Shown: piece by piece, positions 1-6,390 of the stretch | Numbering within the stretch: position 1 is the first letter of the stretch | How the letters are laid out: each line of letters starts with the position of its first letter | Source of the DNA: Ardenticatenales bacterium | GTDB lineage: Bacteria; Chloroflexota; Anaerolineae; Ardenticatenales; Ardenticatenaceae | Assembly: GCA_013812995.1 (NCBI GenBank) | Contig: JACCSL010000743.1 | Span: 1 to 7,876, forward strand | Length of the DNA: 7,876 nt | Reading direction: 5' to 3' | The notes under the pieces: generated by a model | What the model was told of the DNA's origin: nothing | Database searches by the model: none | Seen by the model: the letters and a program-made list of their open reading frames with translations, nothing else | Program-made: the position numbers and the translations under genes

Positions 1-360
1 GCCTGGCCCGAAAACGCCGCCGACGTTGTGCTTTTCCCGCAGCGTGACGCCATCTTCCTCGGAGATAATCCCGCCCCCGAAGAGAAGTACATCCTCCAAT
101 CCCGCGTTCTTCATCAGCTCGCTGATACGCGGAAAAATCGTCATGTGTGCCCCGGAGAGGAGGGAGAGGCCAATGGCATCCACATCTTCCTGGAGGGCGG
201 TCTCGACAATCATCTCCGGGCTCTGGCGCAGGCCCGTGTAGATTACCTCGAAGCCAGCATCGCGCAGGGCCCGCGCTACGACTTTTGCACCCCGATCATG
301 CCCATCCAGCCCCGGTTTGGCAACCACGATCCGAATTTTACCGAGTGTGTTCTCAGACAT
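1..360 (-). CDS. icmB: Cobalamin-binding small subunit of an acyl-CoA mutase, 3' end cut by window edge
   Basis: The visible 120 residues form a B12-binding domain that would carry adenosylcobalamin for the large mutase subunit encoded at 1584-3281. The N-terminus reads [18 protein letters not shown]19-x-H21-x-x-G24 is the DxHxxG motif whose His replaces the lower B12 ligand, and K15-D19-H21 match the Lys-Asp-His triad of methylmalonyl-CoA mutase. The second and third B12 signatures follow as S66-L-L68-S-G and G95-G-G97. The reading frame is open to base 1 and ends in VFGPG, which in this family lies close to the C-terminus, so probably only 10-20 residues are missing. IcmB of Streptomyces is about 136 residues. 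The ATG at 360 is preceded by an AAGGA-type ribosome binding site (371-376) and a perfect -10 box. The symbol is an inference from the isobutyryl-type signature of the large subunit; the small subunit alone does not distinguish IcmB from a methylmalonyl-CoA mutase C-terminal subunit. Confidence 0.85.
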   Translation of the reverse strand, partial: MSENTLGKIRIVVAKPGLDGHDRGAKVVARALRDAGFEVIYTGLRQSPEMIVETALQEDVDAIGLSLLSGAHMTIFPRISELMKNAGLEDVLLFGGGIISEEDGVTLREKHNVGGVFGPG

Positions 361-399
361 CGTTGTCTTTTCCTTCAAAAGGTCCGCCTATTAGGTGGC

Positions 400-426
400 A
401 TTATAGGGTCAAAGAGGAAAAGGCAA
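400..426 (-). promoter_or_regulatory. Candidate promoter for the small mutase subunit
   Basis: On the minus strand a perfect TATAAT lies at 405-400. A TTGCCT (4 of 6 to the -35 consensus) lies at 426-421, with a short 15-bp spacer. The predicted start leaves a leader of about 30 nt before the ATG at 360, containing AAGGA. The -35 falls inside the GGCAAAA repeat tract. If real, the small subunit can be transcribed independently of the upstream dsbB-cytochrome gene. Confidence 0.4.
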
Positions 427-446
427 AAGGGCAAAAGGCAAAACGG
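411..446. repeat. Short purine-rich GGCAAAA tandem tract
   Basis: The plus strand holds a run of imperfect 7-8 bp units of the type AGGCAAAA, AGGGCAAAA, AGGCAAAA, ending in CGG. It fills the gap between the stop codon of the dsbB-cytochrome gene (447) and the -10 box of the small-subunit promoter. Its function is unknown. It resembles the heptamer tracts elsewhere in this locus in style but not in sequence. Confidence 0.5.
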
Positions 447-1289
447 CTACTCAGCGGGCTCAGAGAGCGCGCGCAGATAGTCAAGGATGGCGGCCAGGTC
501 GGCCTCGGTAAGGTCCGGGCGGCCACCGCTGGGGGGCATGGCAATCCCGCTCTGGTTGTCCGGGTGATCGGCGGGGATGCCCGCGCGCACCAGATCAATC
601 CACGTCTTGTTGGGTGTCTCCTCGGTGCGGGCGCTCCCGGCGAGCGCGGGCGCAAGTCCCTCTATGCCCTCGCCGCGTAGCCCATGACAGACCCCGCAGC
701 TTTCCTCATACAGCTCTTGCCCTGGCAGAGCCACGGAAGAAGAGAGCGGCCTCACGGGCTCTGTGGCCGGGGTCGCGCTGAGGAACGAGGGTGTAAAGAG
801 AAGCGCCATAAGGGCAATGATCGCGGCGACGGGCTGCCAGGGTATCTGCTCCTCGTCCTTCCACAGCGAATCGCGCGAGGTGAGGGCAACGACGGTGGCA
901 AAGAAGATCAGGACAAACGCAATCAGTGCCAGGAAGGGGATCGTGATGAAGCCCAGCCAGTTGATGTAGTCGAGGTTGCAGGGCACCCCCACGGAGCAGG
1001 CAGTCGTCCCGCTGAACCAGGTGGTTTTCTGGAGCAGGTAATGGTAGGAGGAAGCCATCATGCCCAGCACGGAGAAGGGCAGCATGTAGTAGGGCAACTC
1101 TTCGTCCCGCCGCAGCAGCCCCACCGGCAAAATCAGGGCTAGTGGGTACATGAGGATGCGCTGGTACCAGCACCACAGGCAGGGCACATAATGGCGCACC
1201 TCGCTGAAATAGAGGCTACCCAGCATCGCCACCCAGGCAACGAGCAGGGCAACATAAAGCGCGTAGGTTTCGATCTTGCGCGGAAGCAT
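447..1289 (-). CDS. DsbB-like disulfide oxidoreductase fused to a C-terminal cytochrome c domain
   Basis: This single uninterrupted 280-residue ORF joins two domains. Residues 1-135 look like DsbB/BdbC, the membrane protein that reoxidises the DsbA-type thiol oxidase and passes electrons to quinone. They have four hydrophobic segments (about 8-29, 43-60, 68-87, 113-135), the redox pair C37-L-W-C40 followed by WYQR, and a second pair C98-SVGVP-C104 in a short second outer loop. A charged linker (138-148) and a fifth hydrophobic segment (about 152-171) lead to a class-I-like cytochrome c domain (about 187-277). That domain has C198-G-V-C201-H202 for covalent heme and M251 in AMPPSGG as probable axial ligand. 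The fifth segment would put the heme domain outside, beside the DsbB cysteines and where heme is attached. Ordinary DsbB ends after four segments. I infer that the heme domain takes electrons from the DsbB/quinol site or hands them to a respiratory cytochrome. The gene sits between the two mutase subunit genes, with no obvious functional link. Upstream of the ATG only a GGGGG stretch can serve as ribosome binding site. Confidence 0.88.
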   Translation of the reverse strand: MLPRKIETYALYVALLVAWVAMLGSLYFSEVRHYVPCLWCWYQRILMYPLALILPVGLLRRDEELPYYMLPFSVLGMMASSYHYLLQKTTWFSGTTACSVGVPCNLDYINWLGFITIPFLALIAFVLIFFATVVALTSRDSLWKDEEQIPWQPVAAIIALMALLFTPSFLSATPATEPVRPLSSSVALPGQELYEESCGVCHGLRGEGIEGLAPALAGSARTEETPNKTWIDLVRAGIPADHPDNQSGIAMPPSGGRPDLTEADLAAILDYLRALSEPAE

Positions 1290-1324
1290 GGAGCGCCCCC
1301 ATATTGAAGGGTGAAATGGCTCTT

Positions 1325-1381
1325 AAAACGTAAAACGTAAAACGTAAGACGGCAAGAGCGTCGTAATTACGTTTTACGTTT
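1325..1381. repeat. AAAACGT heptamer array forming a long inverted repeat
   Basis: Three tandem AAAACGT units (1325-1345) are followed by an inverted counterpart, TTACGTTTTACGTTT (1367-1381), which is a perfect reverse complement of 1333-1347. Between the arms a small GACG/CGTC stem (1348-1351 with 1359-1362) extends the foldback, with GTAA left as a bulge. It lies 36 bases upstream of the dsbB-cytochrome start codon, on the leader side. It could be a cruciform or leader hairpin, or a member of a dispersed repeat family. Confidence 0.7.
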
Positions 1382-1433
1382 CTGGTTCTGATGGAATTTG
1401 TGGTGGAGTCATGGCTCTGCGTGGCGGCCCTCT

Positions 1434-1511
1434 CCCTCTCCCCGGCCTTCGGCCGCCCCTCTCCCGATTTCGGGCGAGGGGACACCGAGCGAAGCGACGT
1501 GGGGGAGAGGG
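1434..1511. repeat. GC-rich branched foldback (REP-like element)
   Basis: The outer arms CCCTCTCCCC (1434-1443) and GGGGAGAGGG (1502-1511) are perfectly complementary. They enclose two smaller hairpins, CGGCC-TTC-GGCCG (1443-1455) and CCCCTC...GAGGGG with an inner CCCG/CGGG (1456-1481). The layout resembles a repeated extragenic palindrome. It lies about 70-150 bases past the mutase stop codon and has no T tract, so transcript-end protection or a mobile repeat fits better than a classical intrinsic terminator. Nothing in the 1290-1583 spacer looks protein-coding. Confidence 0.6.
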
Positions 1512-1564
1512 CTCGCATGGCACGCTTCCCGATCTTCCATACCACAAATTCCGTCAGAAGCAGG

Positions 1565-1580
1565 TACGTTTTACGTTTTT
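1565..1580. repeat. Left copy of the ACGTTTT heptamer pair, 3' side of icmA
   Basis: The tract TACGTTTTACGTTTTT begins four bases past the mutase stop codon. Bases 1565-1579 are an exact reverse complement of 3298-3312 in front of the same gene, so the coding region is bracketed by a 15-bp inverted repeat. Confidence 0.7.
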
Positions 1581-1583
1581 CTG

Positions 1584-3281
1584 CTAGACAATCAGCGGCT
1601 CGCGGTATTCGCCCCAGACCCCGCGCAGGACATCCATCATCTCCTGCAAGGTAGCGTAGGCGTTGACCGCATCCAGAAGCGGATACATGAGATTCACGTC
1701 GTCGCGCGCCGCTGCCTCGCGCAGGGCAGCGAGGGTACGCTGCACGGCCTCCTGGTCGCGCTCCTGGCGGATGCGATTGAGGCGCGCCACCTGGCGCTGG
1801 TACCCTTCCGCGTCCATGCGCAGGATGGGAATATTCAGTTCTTCTTCCATCTTGTAGTTGTTGACGCCCACGATGGTGCGCTTGCCCCGATCGATCTCCC
1901 ACTGGTAGCGCGAGGCGGCATCGGCGATTTCGCTCTGGAAATAGCCCTGCTCAATCGAGGGCAGCACACCGCCGAGCTGCTGGATGCGGTCGAAATACTC
2001 GTACGCCTGCCGCTCCATCTCGTTGGTCAGCGCCTCGACGAAGAAGGCCCCGCCCAGCGGGTCTACCGTGTTCGTGACGCCGCTCTCCTCCGCGATGATC
2101 TGCTGGGTGCGCAGCGCGACCGTCACGGCGGACTCGCTGGGCAGCGCCAGCGCCTCGTCCAGCGAGTTGGTGTGGAGCGACTGCGTGCCACCCAGCACCG
2201 CCGCGAGTGCCTGAATCGCGACGCGGGCCACATTGTTGATGGGCTGCTGGGCGGTCAGGCTCACGCCCGCCGTCTGCGTGTGGAAGCGCATAAGCCAGGA
2301 GCGCGGGTTCTTGGCCCCGAAAGTCTCTTTCATCTCCCGTGCCCAGATGCGGCGTGCGGCGCGGTACTTCGCGATCTCCTCGAAGAAATCATTGTGCGCG
2401 TTGAAGAAGAAGCTCAGGCGCGGCGCGAAGTCGTCCACGTCGATGCCGCGCTCGACGGCCCAGCGCACATACTCGAAGCCGTCCGAGAGCGTGAAGGCCA
2501 GCTCCTGCGCGGCGGTGGAGCCCGCCTCGCGGATGTGGTAGCCGGAGATGGAGATGGTGTTCCACTTGGGCATCTCCTTCGTGCCAAACTCCACGGTGTC
2601 GGTCACAAAGCGCATGGAGGGTTCGGGCGGGAAGATGAACTCTTTCTGCGCGATGTACTCTTTCAAAATGTCATTTTGTAGGGTGCCGCCCAGGGCTGCA
2701 CGCGGGATGCCGCGCTTCTCGGCGGTGGCAATGTACATCGCCCAGATGATCGGCGCGGGCGAGTTGATGGTCATGGAGGTCGTCACTTGGTCCAGCGGGA
2801 TGCCATCGAAGAGCACCTCCATGTCCGCCAGCGAGGAAACTCCAACGCCGCAGATACCGAACTCGCCCTCGGCCTCGGGCGCATCGGTGTCGTACCCGTA
2901 GAGGGTGGGCAGGTCGAAGGCGGTGGAGAGGCCGGTCTGCCCCTGCTTCAGCAGATAATGGAAGCGCGCGTTGGTTTCCTCCGCCGAGCCGAAGCCCGCG
3001 AACATACGCATCGTCCAGGGCTTGCCCCGGTGCATCGTAGCATGGACGCCGCGCGTGAAGGGATACTCGCCGGGCATCCCGAGGTCGCGCTGGTAGTCCA
3101 GCTCCGCGATGTCGAGCGGGGTGTAGAGGCGATTGATGGGCAGCGAGGAGGTGGTAAAGTACTCCGCCTGCGGCTTGCGCTCCGGAAATTGGTTGAGGGT
3201 TTTCTGGAGCGTCGTCTCCGACCATCGCTCGTCCAGTTCCTGGAGATTCTCTAGGGCGTTGTGACTAAAAAGTTGGGCCAT
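1584..3281 (-). CDS. icmA: Adenosylcobalamin-dependent acyl-CoA mutase large subunit, isobutyryl-CoA mutase type
   Basis: This 565-residue protein is the catalytic TIM-barrel subunit of a split B12 mutase; Streptomyces IcmA is about 566 residues. Family motifs in order are [13 protein letters not shown] (92-104), [10 protein letters not shown] (117-126), [11 protein letters not shown] (199-209), [10 protein letters not shown] (215-224), SISISGYH (242-249, with catalytic H249) and [14 protein letters not shown] (364-377). Methylmalonyl-CoA mutase uses Tyr89 (RQYAGF) and Arg207 (VRNTYI) to bind the substrate carboxylate. Here those positions are F94 (RMFAGF) and Q213 (IAQKEF), the pair known from isobutyryl-CoA mutase. 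I therefore infer interconversion of isobutyryl- and n-butyryl-CoA or a related uncharged branched acyl-CoA, not methylmalonyl-CoA. No B12 domain is present; it is supplied by the small subunit at 1-360. The start is the ATG at 3281, preceded by AAAGGAGTGACA. An upstream in-frame ATG at 3380 would add 33 residues unlike the family and has no such site. No MeaB-type GTPase chaperone is visible in the window. Confidence 0.9.
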   Translation of the reverse strand: MAQLFSHNALENLQELDERWSETTLQKTLNQFPERKPQAEYFTTSSLPINRLYTPLDIAELDYQRDLGMPGEYPFTRGVHATMHRGKPWTMRMFAGFGSAEETNARFHYLLKQGQTGLSTAFDLPTLYGYDTDAPEAEGEFGICGVGVSSLADMEVLFDGIPLDQVTTSMTINSPAPIIWAMYIATAEKRGIPRAALGGTLQNDILKEYIAQKEFIFPPEPSMRFVTDTVEFGTKEMPKWNTISISGYHIREAGSTAAQELAFTLSDGFEYVRWAVERGIDVDDFAPRLSFFFNAHNDFFEEIAKYRAARRIWAREMKETFGAKNPRSWLMRFHTQTAGVSLTAQQPINNVARVAIQALAAVLGGTQSLHTNSLDEALALPSESAVTVALRTQQIIAEESGVTNTVDPLGGAFFVEALTNEMERQAYEYFDRIQQLGGVLPSIEQGYFQSEIADAASRYQWEIDRGKRTIVGVNNYKMEEELNIPILRMDAEGYQRQVARLNRIRQERDQEAVQRTLAALREAAARDDVNLMYPLLDAVNAYATLQEMMDVLRGVWGEYREPLIV

Positions 3282-3297
3282 TGTCACTCCTTTGTGC

Positions 3298-3312
3298 AAA
3301 ACGTAAAACGTA
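3298..3312. repeat. Right copy of the AAAACGT heptamer pair, 5' side of icmA
   Basis: The tract AAAACGTAAAACGTA lies just upstream of the mutase ribosome binding site, in the predicted leader. It is the inverted mate of 1565-1579 and shares its heptamer with the array at 1325-1381. Confidence 0.7.
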
Positions 3313-3339
3313 TTTTCTTGCGGGTTGTTTCTGTTGCGC

Positions 3340-3369
3340 AGTATAGCACGGGGGCGGAAAGCGACTAAA
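3340..3369 (-). promoter_or_regulatory. Weak candidate promoter for the mutase large subunit
   Basis: On the minus strand TATACT (5 of 6) lies at 3345-3340, with TTTAGT (3 of 6) at 3369-3364 and an 18-bp spacer. It falls in the 109-base gap between the endonuclease stop and the mutase start. The predicted leader would contain the heptamer repeat and AAAGGAG. The -35 is poor, so the call rests on the -10 and position. Confidence 0.3.
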
Positions 3370-3390
3370 GTTGGGCACAACCTTCATCCC

Positions 3391-4251
3391 TCAGGCCATC
3401 AAATCAAATGGTAAGTCGCTGATATCCCGCAGACGGCGGCCCCCAATGAGCATGGCTAAGGCTTCGCGCTGATCCTGGTTTCCGACCTCTGCAACGGCGG
3501 TCTGCAACTCTGGCAAAGCAAAATGATAGACGCAATCCAGGTCTCCTGTTCCCAGAGCAAGGGAGTTAATACGGGTAGGTAGGGGTTCGGCTGTAACCGC
3601 CACAATATGAGGCAGACGCCCCTTGCGATTGCGAATCAAGTTTAGTGCTTCGGCGCGGGCATTCTGTGCGCGATCACTGCGAATGGTCCACTTGCAGGAG
3701 ATGCTAGCGTGCAAAATCCAGCGCCCTTCCAGAGAATTTGCTGAACGCAACGGGGTCAGACGTGCGATGGCTTCGTCCAGATTCACCACCTCGCCATAGA
3801 GGTTGATATCTGACTCAGCAAATGGAGCACGACTCACCGTGATATCAGGCTTGATGATGTAGTCGGTCCCCAGGGTAGCTGCCAACTCACTGTATTGTTG
3901 GATGAGGTGGGATAGCGTTGCCAGGTGGGCATATTGGTCAAATACCGAGATGGGAACATAGGTCGCATAGCGCCACTCGCCAGGGCGCAGATGGCCAAGG
4001 AGCGCAAAACACGCTTCCAGGAAATCTTTCGTCGCTGATTCGAAGCGACCACCTGAGGTTTGCCCAGCAATAACCCCAAGGCCGATTTCATAACCCAATT
4101 GTGTGATGATATGGCTAGCAATCGCCATGCTGCCCGCGTTTCCTGCGTCAGCAAAGTTAGGATATTCCAAACCGCCTCGACCCTGGCTGAAGCGGATCAC
4201 CTCTGTAAAGAGACGCCTATGGTAAGCCTGGCGTAGTGCTGTGATAGTCAT
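3391..4251 (-). CDS. NgoMIV-family type II restriction endonuclease (predicted site GCCGGC)
   Basis: The 286-residue length equals that of NgoMIV, the tetrameric type IIF enzyme that cuts G/CCGGC, and long stretches match the family closely (for example HASISCKWTIRSDRAQNAR at 181-199). The catalytic residues known for NgoMIV (Glu70, Asp140, Ser185, Lys187) correspond to E71, D136, S185 and K187 here. The CCGG-reading residues correspond to R191, D193 and R194 in the RSDR block, and an outer-base contact to R227. With all of these kept, GCCGGC is the likely specificity; the residue roles are recalled from the NgoMIV structure. The start codon overlaps the methyltransferase stop by ATGA, so translation is probably coupled and follows methyltransferase synthesis. 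Only a weak AGAGAG precedes the ATG. Sampled lines are about 50% GC against about 68% in the neighbouring mutase, consistent with horizontal acquisition. Confidence 0.93.
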   Translation of the reverse strand: MTITALRQAYHRRLFTEVIRFSQGRGGLEYPNFADAGNAGSMAIASHIITQLGYEIGLGVIAGQTSGGRFESATKDFLEACFALLGHLRPGEWRYATYVPISVFDQYAHLATLSHLIQQYSELAATLGTDYIIKPDITVSRAPFAESDINLYGEVVNLDEAIARLTPLRSANSLEGRWILHASISCKWTIRSDRAQNARAEALNLIRNRKGRLPHIVAVTAEPLPTRINSLALGTGDLDCVYHFALPELQTAVAEVGNQDQREALAMLIGGRRLRDISDLPFDLMA

Positions 4252-5663
4252 GATCTCTCTGCTGGGTGTGGCTTGTAAAAGCCGATAATATACTCCACAA
4301 GCATTCGCTGCTCGATTTGCGAGTCCATAGCCGCGACCTGTGCGGCAGGTAGCATCCGGCGATCTCGATCCAGATGACGAAGCCCAATGGCGGGTACATC
4401 AAACCCCAGGACCTGACCGATCTCTGCCAAGCACTGTTGGGTTTCAGTGTCACGCCCGCGCATGACCGAATTTCCCACCACTACAAGCGCCGCCTTGCCG
4501 GGCTTGAGGACGCGAAATATCTCGCGCAGTACCCTGGTCATCTCTGAGTAGTAGCGATGCAGAACCAACCCCTTTTTAGGGTCCAGATGACCTAACGCCT
4601 CAACAACGGCGGCGGTTCGGGGGGGTAAGGGCTCGAAGCGAACGTCCGTTGTGGATTCTCCGCCAATGTAGCCCCGGCGGCGATCCCCCAGTTCGGCGAT
4701 ATCTCGTCCCAGCCAGACCAGGGAGAATTTGTGAGCGCGCATATAATCAATGGCATTGGATGCATAAGGGGGCGAGGTAACGATAAGGTCAATACTTTCG
4801 TCCTCTAAAGGCATGGTCTGAGCATCCCCTGCGTGAATATCTGGAGCAAAACGCCCAGGTATCAGACTCTCGATGCTCTCGCAATTACGTTGGACACGCC
4901 GCTCAAATTCCTTAAGGGGAGAACGAAGGGTTTTGGTAAGGAGCTGGATCCGGCGTGATGGACTGCCCACGAGAGAATCCCCCAGCACGATCTCTCCGTT
5001 CCTGCCGATGACAATCTTGGCGCGGTGCGGGCGGGTATGTGCCAGGTCAAAAGCCATCGAAACCCCACCAGACTTGGTGATGATAATGGCAGAAAGGGCA
5101 AGCCCGAAAAAGGCGCGGTACAACGGATCATCCACTTGCTCGATTTCCTGGATAAGCGCGAGCAGTTCCACCTGCGTTTCCAGCGCGAACCAATAGCCCA
5201 CGAAGTCGCGGGTGTTATCGTCCCAACGTCTGGCAAGAACCTCAGCTAATTCCGCTTGGTCTGAGGCAACCTTGCGCACGGCGGAGATCAGAATGTGGTT
5301 GCTGAAATAAGCGATTCTCTCCGGGTCTAAAGGCGTTGTTTTGACGCAGGCAATTTGCAGTGCCAACGGGTCAATATCCAAGCCAATGCTACGTCGGTCG
5401 GTTAGGTATGCCTCGACTAGAGTGGTTCCCGACCCGAGCATGGGGTCGAGCACCACATCACCCGGAACGGTGAGAGCCTTGATGAATTTCAGTGGTAGTT
5501 GGGGAGGAAATTTAGCTGGAAAGGCATGAAAATCATGGGAGGCATAATCGCTTGCCTGATCATGAAAGTCCAGATCCTCAGCCAGTAGCTGAAGCAAAAT
5601 AGCCCGCACGGATTCATTTTGGGAAGGTGGGATGTTCTGAAAGGCTGTATGTGATAAATTCAT
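4248..5663 (-). CDS. Amino-type DNA methyltransferase (probable N4-cytosine) of the restriction-modification pair
   Basis: This 471-residue SAM-dependent DNA methyltransferase has motif I as DPMLGSGTT (73-81), preceded by HAFPAKFPPQ (46-55). An acidic GLDIDP (94-99) follows, which fits cofactor binding. The catalytic motif IV is T-S-P-P-Y (296-300). The TSPPY form is typical of exocyclic-amino methyltransferases, especially N4-cytosine ones; the PC motif of C5-cytosine enzymes is absent. About 200 residues separate motif I from motif IV, an alpha-like order with a probable target-recognition region between them. C-terminal blocks FRVLKPGKAALVVVGNS (383-399) resemble motifs VI-VII. The gene precedes and overlaps the endonuclease, so it should protect the endonuclease's site. 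GCCGGC contains no adenine, so a cognate amino-methyltransferase must make N4-methylcytosine. Recognition by this protein is not readable from sequence. The ATG at 5663 has only a weak ribosome site, and the predicted leader is very short. Confidence 0.9.
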   Translation of the reverse strand: MNLSHTAFQNIPPSQNESVRAILLQLLAEDLDFHDQASDYASHDFHAFPAKFPPQLPLKFIKALTVPGDVVLDPMLGSGTTLVEAYLTDRRSIGLDIDPLALQIACVKTTPLDPERIAYFSNHILISAVRKVASDQAELAEVLARRWDDNTRDFVGYWFALETQVELLALIQEIEQVDDPLYRAFFGLALSAIIITKSGGVSMAFDLAHTRPHRAKIVIGRNGEIVLGDSLVGSPSRRIQLLTKTLRSPLKEFERRVQRNCESIESLIPGRFAPDIHAGDAQTMPLEDESIDLIVTSPPYASNAIDYMRAHKFSLVWLGRDIAELGDRRRGYIGGESTTDVRFEPLPPRTAAVVEALGHLDPKKGLVLHRYYSEMTRVLREIFRVLKPGKAALVVVGNSVMRGRDTETQQCLAEIGQVLGFDVPAIGLRHLDRDRRMLPAAQVAAMDSQIEQRMLVEYIIGFYKPHPAERS

Positions 5664-5682
5664 GACGGTCCGTTGGGGGTAG

Positions 5683-5711
5683 GTAATAGGTGAGTTGAGA
5701 AGAGGTGTCGA
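5683..5711 (-). promoter_or_regulatory. Candidate promoter for the restriction-modification operon
   Basis: On the minus strand TCGACA (5 of 6 to TTGACA) lies at 5711-5706 and TATTAC (4 of 6) at 5688-5683, with a 17-bp spacer. The predicted transcript would start about 13 bases before the methyltransferase ATG. No controller-protein gene is present nearby. Confidence 0.4.
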
Positions 5712-5742
5712 CTGCTAACTGTGACCATAACAACCCCAAAAG

Positions 5743-6358
5743 TCAAAGAGCAGCCTCGTGGGCCAATGTTGCCGCCTGTATCGCCAATGCCTCCAGCCGC
5801 GCGCGGAGTTCCTCGGCGGTGGCGGTGCCATGCAGCGGTGGGCCAATGGCGACGCCGACGCGACTGCGGAGGAAAGGCAACTGCTTGCGGTCCCAGGTGG
5901 GCAGGGTGAGGGCGGGGCGAGCGGCGAGGGCGAGGGGCAACAGCGGCACATCAGCTGCCGGGGCGAGCCAGAGCGGGTTCTCCGCGATGGCATGGGCGGG
6001 GGCGCGGTGCCCGTCCGCTGCCATGAAGAGACTCTGCCCGGCCTGGAACGCGGAGCGCCGCGCCAGCAGCGCGGCCCGCCGCGCCTCACGCTGCTCGTAG
6101 CCAGGGACGACCGCGATGTGAAGACCCAATGTATGGGCAAAGTCAGTCATGGCCTGGCTCTGCCCATACTCGCGGACCAGGGGGGCCACGCATTCCCCCT
6201 GCTCGCCCCAGGTGCGCCAGCAGCGCCCCACCCAGCAGAATCTCCCCATGCCAGCAGAGCAGGAGCGAGGGCTGAGTCCAATGCTCAATGCCCTGCACCC
6301 GCCAGCGCAGCGTCCGCGCCAGGGACTTCAGCGCGCTGGCGGCGAGAGAGCCAAGCAT
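5743..6358 (-). pseudogene. DUF374/LPLAT-type acyltransferase with a frameshift
   Basis: Two overlapping minus-strand frames together encode one protein of about 205 residues, close to the usual size of DUF374-like lysophospholipid acyltransferases. The first frame, from the ATG at 6358, gives residues through LLLCWHGEILLGGALLAHLG, including the candidate catalytic His (H37) in WHGE. The second frame continues with VAPLVREYG, then AADGHRAPAH (counterpart of the family's PDGPRGP), PLLPLALAA and TWDRKQLP, and stops at 5743. One extra base between about 6195 and 6209 explains the switch; runs of five C (6195-6199) and four C (6206-6209) are the likely places. It may be a real null mutation or a sequencing error. 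In the family the enzyme acylates a lipid substrate at the membrane; the substrate here is unknown. Its first 109 bases are duplicated at 7739-7847. Confidence 0.75.
6250..6358 (-). repeat. Acyltransferase 5'-end duplication, left copy
   Basis: These 109 bases align without gaps to 7739-7847 with about 20 mismatches by hand count (about 82% identity). They encode MLGSLAASALKSLARTLRWR onward to CWHG. This copy continues into the rest of the (frameshifted) acyltransferase. Confidence 0.85.
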
Positions 6359-6390
6359 ACTATTCCCGAAGATGAATGCTATCGTGGTGC

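Noticed and set aside
361..446. An intrinsic terminator after the dsbB-cytochrome gene
   Set aside because: The T-rich minus-strand tract there is a repeat without a stable preceding hairpin.
706..1176. A 156-codon minus-strand frame inside the dsbB-cytochrome gene
   Set aside because: It is out of frame with the DsbB and CGVCH motifs and shows no domain of its own.
1398..2681. A 427-codon plus-strand reading frame opposite the mutase gene
   Set aside because: It is the antisense of a well-conserved mutase coding region with clear family motifs; its product is rich in Arg/His/Val without any recognisable domain.
1584..3281. Naming the large subunit methylmalonyl-CoA mutase
   Set aside because: The residues at the Tyr89 and Arg207 positions are Phe and Gln, which do not fit binding of a carboxylated substrate.
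3834..4154. A 106-codon minus-strand frame inside the endonuclease gene
   Set aside because: It is a shadow of the NgoMIV-family frame, which matches in length and active-site residues.
4248..5663. A C5-cytosine methyltransferase as in the Neisseria system
   Set aside because: No PC catalytic motif or ENV motif is present; TSPPY with DPMLGSGTT marks an amino-methyltransferase.
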